The translations under genes and the position numbers were made by a program. Below the pieces are notes generated by a model. That model was not told the DNA's origin. It worked only from the letters and a program-made list of their open reading frames with translations, and did not search any database. Below are positions 1-14,000 of a DNA stretch of 64,000 nt, one piece after another. Each line of letters opens with the position of its first letter. Positions within the stretch are counted from its first letter, which is position 1. Source of the stretch: Heliocidaris tuberculata (lineage: Eukaryota; Echinodermata; Echinoidea; Camarodonta; Echinometridae); NCBI GenBank assembly GCA_025618425.1, contig CM046836.1, forward strand, positions 24,683,030 through 24,747,029. Reading direction: 5' to 3'.

Positions 1-1353
1 AAAAGGAGGATTAGAACTCAATAAAAATTTCTATGAAGGGATTATCAGATTGTCCTAAAACTTGGCATACTAATTAGGCATATCCTGTTCATCATAGTGC
101 ACAAGTGTCAATGCAAGAACTTATTCTGTTTAAAAGTTATGCTAGATCAAAATGAAACAAATATTCAGGGTCGTAAAAAAAAAGAAATAATACAACAAAA
201 TCCAGAGAAGACACACATAAGTCTAATAAGAAAAACTGTCAAAAATACCACTTTTAGATTGTTTGGTGCCTCCAAATTTTTAGATTAGTTAGAAAAAAGT
301 ATACTCTTTCAGGAAATACCCAAAACTAAAATTTGACCATGCCAACCAAAAACACATTGATTGAGCTCTAACTGAAAATCACACAGTGCGACTTTTTGGT
401 GGTTTTGTGGTGCCGGGTCACAAATAATTATGGCAGTACCAACAAATGCTTCATACATGTTTGAACATCCAATTTAGAAAGTGCTAGTAGTGAAATCCAC
501 CTTGGAAATAGAGAACAGTGTACATGTACATAACAAGGAATGCCAGCTCTAACACTGCATGCACATGACTTGAGATATACACCAATGTTTAAAGTGACAT
601 CTCCTCTGCAACAAAACTGAATTGGTTAACTAAGATACATCAAATGCTTCTGAAAGTAAGTATTAAATTCAAACACGTTCCATATATTTACATGTACACT
701 TGAGAACTGAAACTGCAAAGTATTGTAACAATTGCAAAACACTTAAAAATACACTTTTAGCACAAGTGAAGCACACACATGGAGCACAAGTGGCTATTGA
801 AGTAGATCAATGCCCCACAGTATAAAATGAGCTTTGATTGATGTGAACAGACTATTTACAAATGATCATCCATTACATGGCAAAATCCATTGACTTGCCT
901 TAGAACAGTTCACCATGAATTCAAATGTTGCACATGCCTCAACCGAAAAAAAAAAAAAGTCACTAGAGATGACTCTAAATATTGTTAGAGGCTTTGCCAA
1001 CATGGCAACAGTTAATGCATGCACACGGTACTTTGATCATTTAAGTACAATTTACTTTACAACAGATTAATGCACTATTAAAAGCTTGGGGGAAGAAATT
1101 ATATATGTGAACTGGTCTAAAAAGATTGGGTGATGAACAATCCATTCATATCAATCGGAACTCTTCATATGACGGGGCCAAAAGGGCATTTTAACCAGAC
1201 ATTAAAACAGGTAAAACAACAACTAAATAACTGAGAACCAGTGCTGTGAAAACTATAAAGCCAAATAAATCTAAACCAGAAGAGGTGTTATTCAAGTCTT
1301 GAGAACAAACACAAAAGTTACCACAACAATCTTTTCAAATGCTCTTCACTTAC
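1..1353. other. Intron 12 of the BAIAP3-like gene, partial
   Basis: No coding segment is recognisable. It contains one end of a TIR element (see 388-425) and an A run near 945. Confidence 0.6.
388..425. repeat. Terminal inverted repeat end of a dispersed element
   Basis: The sequence CGACTTTTTGGTGGTTTTGT followed by GGTGCCGGGTCACA is nearly identical to the right end of the element at 15602-16739. Loose similarity continues leftward for about 150 bases. No matching left end is visible, so this is a truncated or diverged copy. Confidence 0.7.
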
Positions 1354-1485
1354 ATAGTCCTTGCTTTTCCTATACATAGCAAACTTATCAGTAACTTTCT
1401 TCTTTGCTCTTTTTACCCGATTTTTGTTCTCCTTACGATCAAATGATGTTTTGAGTTCTTGATCATAATCAAGAGCTTCTTCATT
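1354..1485 (-). CDS. BAIAP3: BAIAP3-like exon 12, charged linker after C2
   Basis: Residues 339-382 are a Lys/Asp-rich linker (DYDQELKTSFDRKEN...VKRAKKKVTDKFAMYRKSKDY). It has 44 whole codons, a CTGCCTAG acceptor and a GTAAGT donor, all in phase with exon 11. Homology is weaker here; the call rests on frame, splice sites and position. The next exon lies left of the window. Confidence 0.7.
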
Positions 1486-4400
1486 CTAGGCAGAAGTGTT
1501 GCAACAACAACAAAAAACAAGATAAAGGAAAGATACCATGGTCATGCAAGTTGTACATGCATTTAATGAAAAAAAAAAGACATATGTTCGAAAAAGAAAA
1601 AGTATAAACAACTGCATGCAAGACTAATTTTCAAAATACAAAATGCTATCAAACAAGTGAATGAGTAAATTACGCAATGCGTACGTAATAAATGTCCCCG
1701 CCGGAAGTGCAGATCTGTGGAAATTAACTAGCCTGAACCTTAAAACTTCAGTGAAAAACTTTAGTGAATAAAATAATAATGTTACTGCATGCAAAAGAAG
1801 AGAATACCAACAATGCATGTATACAACTGAAATATAAAACATGAAAACATTATGAACCTTCAGCCATTTTGAATAAATTTGCATAAATTTGCATGAATAA
1901 TGAATTTCGAAATTCTGTGTAGAAGTTTGGAAGCCCCCACCCAGCCCTATCAGATAAAACAATCGGAATCAAAATCCGATGTGAAATAGAGGAGAAGTAG
2001 CATTTTTCGTCAATTTTGAATAAATTTGCATAAATTTGCATAATTAATGAATTTCAAAATTCTGTGTAGAAGTTTGGAAGCCCCCACCCAGCCCTATCAG
2101 ATAAAACAATCGGAATCAAAATCCGATGTGAAATAGAGGAGAAGTAGCATTTTTCGTCAATTTTGAATAAATTTGCATAAATTTGCATAATTAATGAATT
2201 TCAAAATTCTGTGTAGAAGTTTGGAAGCCCCCACCCAGCCCTATCAGATAAAACAATCGGAATCAAAATCCGATGTGAAATAGAGGAGAAGTAGCATTTT
2301 TCGTCAATTTTGAATAAATTTGCATAAATTTGCATAATTAATGAATTTCAAAATTCTGAGCAAAAGTTTGGAAGCCCCCACCCAGCCCTATCAGATAAAA
2401 CAATCAGAATCAAAATCGGCCAAGAAATGACGGAGAAGTAGCATTTTCTAACATTTGAGCACACACGGACAGACGGACGCACGGACGGACACACGCACAC
2501 ACGAACGGAGCCCGTTTCATAGTCCCCTCGCGAACTTTGTTCGGCGGGGACAATAAAGTCATTACAAGAGAACTTTTGTAGCATGCAAGAGTACATCCAC
2601 CACAGTGAGTGCTAAACTACTGAAATGGAATTCTATAAAACTAAGAAATGACAGAATTTTCTTTTTTTACTGTCGTTCAAATTACATGTACCTTAATTTA
2701 CAAAATCCATTCTGTATTGCAAAATAACTGAGACTCTTTTCAATGCAATTTATTATAATTCATATAACATACACATGTGTAGCTACATAGCAATATTTAC
2801 TGATGATTTCTATGCCAGTTATTTCAATCGAGTATAGCAGACATATGACAGGTACAGTATTAAAACAAAGGACATTGTCTTTTCCATTGCTACAAACCTT
2901 GAGTGCTAGTTGTAATTTCAGTTTGAGTTCTCCTTCCACCTTGCTCTTTCCCCGGGCTAGCAGAGGGAAAGAGCATTCGAGACCTTGACTTGATATGGTC
3001 TGCAAAGGGTTCGAGAAAGGAGGAAAATAAAAGGGGTCATTCCATAGGTAGAACACATTTGCATTAAAGATGATGTTGAGTTCTGCTCATGTGATTACAT
3101 TGTGAAAGAAACTGTCTCAAAGCAATTGCGAAAGGTTGATCATGTCTACCTAAGAATTAGTGTGTACTCAAAGGTTTTAAATTCACCAAAGTGATGAGAT
3201 ATTGACACAATCTTGCTGAAAACACTTCCACTGCACAGAGAAATGGGTATATGGGACTGCGCACACATGTGGCATGAATGTTCGGCCCGAACACTTCAAC
3301 CATTTCTTGTCATATTTCAATTATGAGGGCATTTGAACAGCAATCCTTTTCAGAGGGCATTTCTACTATGATGTTCTTCCAGACTGACATAAAAGGAATG
3401 AAAAAGCTCACAAATTATTTTTCACTTTTCCCAGAACTCAACCTTCTCTTAAACAGGTTGTAAGGAGGCACATGATGGCTTTCAATACAATCAGCTGTGT
3501 TGACAAATGAATGACTGCTCTCGCTTTGAAAACGAAGACAACGTGAATGAAATAGAGATTGTAAGGGAAGCCGTCACGCGCATATTTTTCGCTGCTTCAA
3601 GCATGACAACGATTGCAAAAGTAGCAAATTTTGAAAACAACATTGCCTCACAAAAAACAGTTGTAGAATCAAAGCACCTTACCCTAAATTGATGATCTTG
3701 GTGTCACTTGGAAGAGAATTTTCTACCCAATAAAACAAAAACTAATGATACTGTATCAATGATGTCACTGAAATTGCAGATCTCAGGTGTTGCATTCTTC
3801 CTGGGCTACCCTGTATAACTGCATGTACAACCTCATAGCAGCATATACACATAAACGGTACTCACATTGAGTGGTATGGTAACCCAGCCTAGGAAATCAT
3901 CAAGGTTCTTTCCATCCTTCTTAGCCGACTGAGCAATCTCCTTGAAGAATCTGTGAAGGAGCAGAAACACCAAAAAACCAGGGAGGTCAATGAGATGCAG
4001 AACTACATGTATATGTACTTGCCATAAGCTGTGTTCACATTTAGATTTTGCTCCCTATGATTCTAATGACACGTAATTACAAGTTGCATTATTATTATCG
4101 CACTATTGTTATGTCATTTGCTGTGCACACAGTAAAAGTGCTCTACAAAATGAATGAGATCCAACACACTGCAAAACAGAGCTACATGCTCTCACTTCTC
4201 TGTTCATATGGTGCCATATTTCATGCAGCGGTTCTAAGCATTCTGAAATGTGACTTCTCTAAAAAGATATGACATCTCAGAAAAAAATTATGAATTAGTT
4301 TGGGGGAAATTATATCATTGCTCCTGATAGGTCCCAATTAAGCTATTTGCTCTACCATGAATGGATTTGTTTCAATATTAAAGGTAAAGTTGAGTTCTGG

Positions 4401-7400
4401 TCATGAGATTGAATTGTGAAAGAAACTTTCTCAAGGCAATTGGGAAAGGTTGATTAAATAGCACATGAGAAATGGTGTATGCTGTAAGGTTTTGGAATCA
4501 CCAAAATGATAATAATAATAATAATAATAATATTCTGCTTTTATATAGCGCCTAATACATCGGAGATGTCTGTAAGTGCTCTATATATTATTACCCCGGT
4601 CATCGGATTCTGGCTTGCCCGCACACAATGTACATGTAAGCACATTCTCCACTCCCTGGGGAGTATTCCAGCAATTGGCCGTGGGGCTCACAGTGCTAAG
4701 CAAACGACATTAACTTTCGCATCCTACCGGGTACCCATTTAACACCTGGGTGGAGAGTGGCAAATGTAGATTAAGGTCTTGCCAAAGGATGCCAAATTGA
4801 CTCAAACCTGCTGAGAGTCACATGCACTGCATATAGAAATGTGTATATGGGACTACACACAAATGTTCGGCCCAAACATTTCAGCTGTTTCTTGTCTTAT
4901 TTTGAATGTTAGAGCATATGAAGAGCAATCCTTTTCAAGGGACATACATGTATCTACTATGATAATCTTCCAAACTAACATAAAAAGAATGAGAAAGCTC
5001 ACAAATTATATTTTACCTTTCCCAGAACTCTATCTTCCCTTTAAAGGGTACCAAATCACAAAAAATGTTTTGCTCTGTATGTTAGAGGTTCCATGTTGTT
5101 ATACCACATGTATATTCAAAATTTGGGCTTCACATATTACTTTTATAAAGAGGTATTGCAAGTTTAATTACACTCTCTAAAGTGTAAAAGTGCTTCGTGA
5201 GTAGACTACTCAATGTACCCATACACGCTTGGCAAGATACTGGCTTGCGCGGAAACCAACTCAGAGTTCAGTTCCGCCGATTTTATACTCTCTAGCTGTA
5301 CACAAATTATGTTTTCAGGTGAATGATACACTTTAAAGATTTCTCTCTGTGCTTGCCATTCACTACATTCTATAATACAAACCTTCAAATGAAAACTGTA
5401 CTCTAAAAATTCGCAAAAACATCAATTACTATTCCTTTCACAGTCCCCCTTCCATATATTCACAGAATATTCCTTCCCATGTGCTTTAAATTGGCAACAT
5501 CTAAAATGTTCAATGTTTTAGACTACATGTATTTCCCTTCCCAGGAGCCAAATATTTTGACATTACATACCTTCCCATGCCCTTGAAATTGGCGACATCT
5601 CCTACATTCTTCATAATTTTCCCCACTGAGGAGTCCTCGTCATGATCCCTGAAAAAAGACAAAATAAATATGCATACTGGTAAATGTATTTTAATATTTA
5701 AAAAAAAAAAAAAACATCCACAAGTAAGATTAAGCAACAAACGTAAAAGTTGATTTTCATTTCTTTCAAAGGCAACCGGGGTGAACCAGCTTTATTCTTA
5801 TTTGGCTATAATGCATGGACAAAAAAGCTCTGAATATTCAAAAGTTTTCCTTGAATTTTCAACTGTTTTTCCTTCATGAATAAAAAAAGCTCTGAATTTT
5901 CGACCATTTTTCCTTCAATTAATGCCATAATTCATGCATTTTGAAGGAAAGAAATTTAGTCACTGGTCCATGATTATCATTCAGAATGTCCTCACTGCGT
6001 TTTCTCCGTTTTAATCATGAAATTAGTTATAACAAAAAAGAGAAGTTTGTTTGTGACAAGATGCAACACATAGTGGGACAAAGCTTACACTGCTGGAGCA
6101 CAAATAGAGTGTGTTATTCAATCGACTTTTACGGGTAGTCATGAGATTGTGGGTTTCCATCTTTGATAGGTGTGTACTCTACACACGTCTGTTCTGATAT
6201 TTGACATATCATATACAGGAGCTCTAGACCTAGGTGTGGGATATGGGTACATACATGTACATAGGATTCGTTCTTTGAAATGCACTTTACACAGATGACA
6301 ACTTCCAGACCTTCAAAGTCTTATTAATAATATTCCAAAGCACCTTGGAAGTGCATCTACATGTACATGCAGAGACATTTTTTAAATTGCTATACAATAA
6401 TAGAATGTCATCATTCGTAATGAAACATTTGACACATAACTGTGTAACAACATTACAGAGCGTATCAAAAAAAAACATTACACTTTTGAAAAATCTGTCA
6501 AAATTAAATTTCAAAATATTTAGAAGATTTTTTCATGTCGATAAATGCCCGATAATCTCATCAAGTGCCACTAAAAAAATAAATTTTTGATCACGCTTAG
6601 GCGATGTGTCTGTGTATTGTGAATACTGTGCTTAAAAAGATCTTGAAGTAATTACACATTATTAATTCTCACTCATGAATAAAACAATTGAAATCATTAA
6701 ATTATGATAGAAAATTGACATAAATTCCTAGACTATCATAACATAATCATAAATTTATGGCAAAGAGCAATTTGTTTGAATGGGAGTACTTGGACTGCTG
6801 GTTTAATTTTCCCTCTTCTTTCAATTTAACGCAAGTCATTTTTCACACTCTGGACAAAAACAGTCACTGTTCGCCCAAGCGTGAACAAAAATTTGTTTTG
6901 TTAGTGACACTTGATAGATGAGACTGTTGGGCATCTATCGACATGAAAAAATCTTCTAAACATTTTGAAAAGTAATTTTGACAGATTTTTCAAAAGTGTT
7001 ACATTTTTTTTTATACGCACTGTAGAACAAAAAGTACTTACCATACTTCAACCTGAAGCTGTTCATTGTTGATATCACCTACATCACTGCTCGGAAAGAT
7101 TTCAAAATAGGAAAATGGCAACAGATAGATTCTAAAATGAAAGTGAACTACATGTAGGTAACACTTGTAGCATTGGCAAGAACAATAAAATCATGTTTCG
7201 AAAATTAAAAGATTATTATTTTTAGAAATAAACTTTTAAATTCCAAGGAAAACCGTGGGTCTGAAAATAAACTTCATGCATAAATTATACAATTTGAAAA
7301 GTCTCTTCCTGGTACATGTACATATAGGAAGGGAATTTTAAGTTTTACACTGATAGGAGTAGGGTATAGACTCAATAAAGTCACTTTTCATACTACCATA

Positions 7401-10400
7401 ATCTGAAGAGTCAACAGCTACAGAAATGCTACTGATGATTTATAATCTGAGCTGTACAATTTTTTTTCCATATTATGAGTACATGTAGCATGTACGACAT
7501 AGCATATCCCATCAAACAACCAACCAACATGCATGGTACTTGTACGAGGCTATAGCTAATTTAAAAAGTAACTCCAGGTGACTTACAATCTGAACTGCTC
7601 CCTCCAGGTCGGAGTCAAGGTCCTCTCCTTCACCTCCGTGATACAGAGGGAGTCCTTGCTGGCGTGATCCAGCAGGAGATCGTGTCTCGAGTGCGGCATC
7701 GAGCGCTTTCCGCCTTCCGACATGTTCTCCCTCCAAAGGGCCACGATACCCAGAATGCAGAATGGATCGCTCAGTCCTGTACATGTATGATGTAGATCAG
7801 TAGGACAGGGTAAAACAAATAAACAATGGGATCTAAGGGATTAAGGAAAGATAACTGGATAGGGAGGGTTTGATAGGGAGGGTTTGAAGGGGTGTAATAA
7901 GGGAGCCACTCTGAAAAAACAAAATCTGGTCCATTTTCAAAGAGTAAACAGTCATTTTCATAATTAAATTTCATCTTTGTATATGATTTAATTTATATTG
8001 CAGAAATTGAGCAAGAGCCTAGCTGGGTTTTTTTTATAAGTACAGTGTACTCCTCATTCTCCATAGAGATCTCCCTATCATCCTTACTCTCTTACTTTGC
8101 TCGACAGGTTTGTCCTTTACTGCACCCACGCTCTTTCTCTCTCTCTCTCACTTCCTCATCTCTCTCCAGTATTTTATCAACAAAGACTTTGATAATATGT
8201 GTTTAAATATCTTATCATTGCATTCTTTACTAGCTTTACCTGAAATATACCTGAAATTTACAATGAAACCCTGAAGTAATGAGCAGTCAAATAATCACTC
8301 AACTATAAACTACATGTATAAATAATCACTATGAATCTATGATTCTACATGTCGGTGTTACCACAGTATGAAAACAAAAAAATGATACGGACATACATGT
8401 ATGTAAACATCATTTCATCTGAATAGAGATATGTATAGGACTACTGGAAAATTAATTTATTTAATCAAAACTCCAATTTTTTCCAGAATTACGCAAAAAT
8501 TAGGTGAAATATGCTCTGTGACATTTGTTGTCGGCTATATAGGCATGGCACAGTATACCACCTTAAAAAACACAGCCACAGCAAAATAAAAGATCATTTT
8601 ATGTGTACATAAATGGGAAGTGTAGGCTTAAAACATAGCTGCATTCAAAAAAAGGCAGGCATTATTTAAACCAGTTGTAGAGGCATGTTTCTAAAACTAG
8701 CCACTAATGTAATGTAGCTAAGGTAGCTAATTTACAAACTATTTGCATACAGATACAAGTAGTATGCAATCTTAACACTAAACAGGAAAAATAAAGAATA
8801 TCTATTTTTAGAAACATGCCTCTATGACTGGTTAAATAATGCTTACCATCCCTACTCTTTGAGCTTTAAATTTGTGTCAAGAACTATATATTTTGCTACA
8901 GCACCATTTTTCCCCTCTTTTTTTATGAGCAGTGCATTATCTCATGTCTGAATGTGGCTTAAGACAGGTCAAACATAAACAAAGTCTCATTAAATGAGAA
9001 TAGTACAGTCATACATCATGCAGATCTGAGCCTAGATACAGCATGTGCATGACAGACAAGAAACAAATTACACACTCAAGATGATCGAAGGTGGATTCTC
9101 AGCTATAGCACTACATGCATTTACCATAATCATGGTTTGATAAATACAATGTACATGTATATTCAAGGTTTATATATAGTCACATCATTAAGATCTTACA
9201 AGTTAATGAGGATGATTTAAGTTTTAATAATCAGTAATTAGCACCTTATGTTGCTGTTTGGTAATTATTAGTAAATGGACTGTCCGGTATTCATAAGCAA
9301 TTTTAGCTTTCCTTATGGAAGATATTTTAATAAGATTATGTGTTAGTCAATTAACACACAAGGCTCAACAATAATAGCAGTGGCCCAGTGGCCTGGGGCC
9401 ACCGAACTCCTCTGCTGGGCAACCAAATATGAAAAGTAAGAGAAATGGCTGCTAATGTCACGCATCCTGCAAATTTTGACTTGCTTTATTTTCCTTTTCA
9501 AATTATTTGTAAGTTTTATACAGAAAGTTGCACAGACACAAATGAGACATTAAAATATTTGTGTATTTCACTGTTATTTCATTGCCCTAAAGGGCACCAA
9601 AAAATTCAGTTACTGTTGAGCACTTATTGTACATTTCTTACTCATGGCCCCCAGTAATGCAATGTAATTAGAAAATTAAATCCATTTTGAAGTTTAGCGA
9701 AACGTAGCTTGGCACAAAAAGACGCATCTGGAACCCAAAATGCATATTGCCCAAAAATCATCATTTTACTGCATTAAGGTAGAAATGTATCATTATATCA
9801 TTAAGCCACACAAAGTGTAAAAATACCTCTAAATAGGCTTGATATTACCAAAATTGTCATTGCAAATATCAACTTTTAATTCACCCACAATTTGGCTGTT
9901 TGCTCTCCGGATGCATCTTTTCGTGCCACTCCGTTTCGCTAATCTACCTTAAAAGAAGTGCACGTACATGTACATGTAGGCATTAACTTCTCATGTCATG
10001 CTACAGTGTGGTACAAATCTCACACGTTCTCCCAGTATCAATAAGATAATAGCCATCATCTATTTGAAGTACAAGTAGAGGGTAAATTGGAACAGTATAA
10101 AGAGGAAATAAAGTTTGATAAGTGCAAGATATCAAGAGTATGCATCGTGAAAACGAATTTAGCTTATTGATGAAAAGTCTGCAGTGATGTTCATTATATA
10201 TATCTAAGACAAAATCAGGTTTTTGTACATTAGTATCTTTGGATCAAATAAGTGCCTCTTAAGAGGACAAATACATGCAATAGCATATAAAATGCTCACT
10301 CACTGCATTTCCAAATCTTTCTTCTTTTGCATGTACAGCTATATCGCTTTGGTTTCCTCTCTCCCTCACTCCCCCTTCTCTTTCACTCCTCCTTCTTTCT

Positions 10401-10471
10401 CTCTCTCTCCACCCTCTCTTCGCTCTCTCATTCTAGCATGCTCTCCCGGTGTCCCCTTCTATTTTCCCTCA

Positions 10472-10502
<31 letters not shown>

Positions 10503-10896
10503 AGCCCTCTCTCATTCTAGCATGCTCTCCCTGTGTCCCCTTCTATTTTCCCTCATCTCTCTCTCTCTCTCTCTCATTCTAGCATGCTCTCCCTGTGTCC
10601 CCTTCTATTCTCCCTCATCTCTCTCTCTCTCTCTCTCATTCTAGCATGCTCTCCCTGTGTCCCCTTCTATTTTCCCTCATCTCTCTCTCTCTCTCTCTCA
10701 TTCTAGCATGCTCTCCCTGTGTCCCCTTCTATTTTCCCTCATCTCTCTCTCTCTCTCTCTCATTCTAGCATGCTCTCCCTGTGTCCCCTTCTATTCTCCC
10801 TCATCTCTCTCTCTCTCTCTCGCCCTCTCTCTCTCTCTCCACCCTCTCTTCGCTCTCTCATTCTAGCATGCTCTCCGTGTCCCCTTCTATTCTCCC

Positions 10897-10931
<35 letters not shown>

Positions 10932-11015
10932 TCTCTCGCCCTCTCTCTCTCTCTCCACCCTCTCTCTCTCTCTCTCATTCTAGCATGCTCTCCCTGTGTC
11001 TTCTATTCTCCCTCA

Positions 11016-11047
<32 letters not shown>

Positions 11048-14000
11048 TCTCCACCCTCTCTTCGCTCTCTCATTCTAGCATGCTCTCCGTGTCCCCTTCT
11101 ATTCTCCCTCATCTCTCTCTCTCTCTCTCTCTCCCCCTCTCTCTCTCTTCACACTTTCTCCACTCTCACTTTGCTCTCTCATTCTTGCATGCTCTCCCTC
11201 TGTACAATATATGCTTTTTCATACCGCACTCATGAATGCACTGCAAACATAATATTCACTCTATCATAAAGTCCACAATATAGGCAAATGAAGTACATCC
11301 TAATATAGTTCTTACTCCATTCCTGCTTATCATTTCATTCTGCGCCTCTGCATACTAATGATATACATGTAGGCACTCATAAATTCAAGTGACATCCGAT
11401 TATTTTAAAGCTGTGAGACATGGGGTTTGTTCAGCAAAGAATACAGTTAACGTTGCATAACTCGAAGTCGCATAAGTCAAACTTTACCTAACTTGAATTA
11501 ATTTTTTGGACCAAACTATGTAAAACATGTGCTATTACATTTCCTAAGTTGAATTTTGCACAAGTTGCACTATTTTTTGTGTTCCCAACAGATTTGACTT
11601 ATGCAAAGTTAACTATAATACTTATAACTATAACAGGATTAAGTGTACAGAAGGCACTGAATTTTCTACTTACAATTTTCTTACTAGTTTACATGTACAT
11701 GTATATCAAAGCGAAGCCCAAATGCATGCCATGGCAGTCATCAGAATTGCATATGCTGCTTTAATATATTGAACATTCAATGTACATTTATGCAAAGAGT
11801 TGGGTGCTGCATCACTTTTGTAAAACTACAAAACTACAGGTCCACCAGTGTATAAAGATTTCAGTTTCTATTGGAGAAGAGTTACATGGACCGGCAGGTG
11901 GTTTTCCGAGTATACAGATAGTTGCTAAATCAGGTTTGACTGTTTACAGGTTTGACTGAAACATGTTTACAGTGGGACTATTACATGTACATGTATGTGT
12001 AGAGAATATGTAACATGAAGGGACTACAACGTGAGATAACTGCTTTCTGTCATTCAGAGTATTATTTTTTTCTTACCATTTGCATCTTTTGCCAGCAGGC
12101 CTTTAGCTGATATCACATCCACAACCAGGATCAGAGGAGGAGGCTGTCAAAAGATCAGGAGAGAAGGAATGACGGACAGGAGAAATAGATTAACAATAAT
12201 ATAGAGAAATAAAAGGGGGAAAGAGAGGAAAAAAAGAAATTGTGTGTACATGCAAAGTCAAGAGAAAGGAAATATGAACAAACAAGGGGGATAAATGTGT
12301 GTATGAGCAAATACATATAAAGAAAAAGAAATGAAGACTAGAGGTGAGAAAGAGAGTATACATGAGAAAATTACACAGTAAAGAGGAATAGCAGAGAAAT
12401 AAAGACAGAGTTCATACATATCAGCAAAATATTTAAAGCAAAAGAAAAGAGGAACAGAGAAGGAAAGAAAGAGAGAGTATGAGCAAAAAAAAGAGAGAAA
12501 GAACAGATGAATAAAGGAGACAGAATGAGAAAGACAGTGTATTTCAACAAAAAAAAAATGCAAAAGAAAAGAGGAACAGACTAGAGAGCAAATAAAGAAA
12601 TGAATGGAGATGCAGTATGCAACTATGTGACTGTGTTCATTTTACAATAAAAAACAACTGTCAGTATAGCAAGCGAAATCTATTTCTCAAATGATATCCA
12701 AGAAATTTGACAACCTTGTGTTTGGCACCGACCCATTTGGCACAATAAATCTTTATGTATATTGTATAATAGTGAGTGACTTACCAGCCCATGGGATACT
12801 TTCTGCAACAGTGTTTCGTGTTCTTGAGGATTAACATTCAAAGTCTGTGGGAGAAAGAGAAGGGGAGAGAGATGTAGTGATCTGGGGGAAAGGATTATGA
12901 TTTCTTAGCATCCGAGGTAAAATGGAGTTTGAAAATCATCACACTTGCATCATCAACTTTATTATCATCGTCATCATCATCAACATCATTCATGACAAAC
13001 AGCTACAGTAACAGAAGTAGCTGAAACAACTTCATTAAATACCATCAAAAATCATTACCATCATCATTATAATATTTAATATGATCATCACAAACATCAC
13101 AATCATCACTGTCATCATCATCATCATCTTAAAACTCATTACCTTTATCATTATCATTCATGAATTCATAATCATCATAATTATCATCATCAAGCACAGA
13201 TGAAAAAGGATAGCACATAAACAGGAAAGAGCAAAAGTCAAATACTCCAACATTACAGAATAAGAACAGAGGCTGACAACAGACAGCATACATGAGACGA
13301 AAGAGAACATTGACATACTGTATGGTACATAAAACAACAGAGATTACTGCATGTTTCCTAAGAACTTCAGAGTTCAGACACACCCCTTTGCCATAACTCC
13401 TTTCCTCCGTCCCTCCCCCCCCCCCAAAAAAAAAAAGGTCATGGGTTTATAATCTCAAGAGACTACCATCAGGTAGGTGTACAAGTTCAAGAAACTTCCT
13501 GCAGTCCTGCACAAAACAGGAGCCAAGCAATCTAACTCCTCTAAACATTGCAAAGCTTAAAGTGATTTCGTAACTTTGTAGAGGCTTGATAAAATCTGAG
13601 CTGCCTGGCCTTACATGTTATCAGTGTATGTAATATGGTGTAAAAATGAAGCCCAGGGGGGGGGGGGGGGGAAGCACTTCAAAATCATCATGTGCTTCAC
13701 AAAAGTAAACATATGCAAGTAACCAGAAATGCCAGACTCATTTTCCCCCATAGACTCAGTGTTAGACTAAAGTGTATGGCCATATGCTTTCGTAAATGGA
13801 AGTACAATCATGTATTCAGTCAAAGATATCTTAATAACAGCATTATATATTTGAAAACCTTTCTATGCCTGGCTATTTATTTATCCTTCTGAACATCATT
13901 ATACAAGACAGATATAAAAATTCAACAATTTATTACATCAAGCCTCCACAAAGTTACCAAATCCTTTTAAACCACAAGGCAGACACTGTACATGTATATT

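Noticed and set aside
1624..2596. Minus-strand frames of 60-160 codons shared with 17947-19093
   Set aside because: They lie entirely in the dispersed 147 bp-unit repeat, change frame between copies and include microsatellite.
10327..11269. Several Ser/Leu/Pro-rich and Arg/Glu-rich open frames of up to 162 codons
   Set aside because: They are read through the CT minisatellite; open frames on both strands follow from the repeat and show no protein-like composition.
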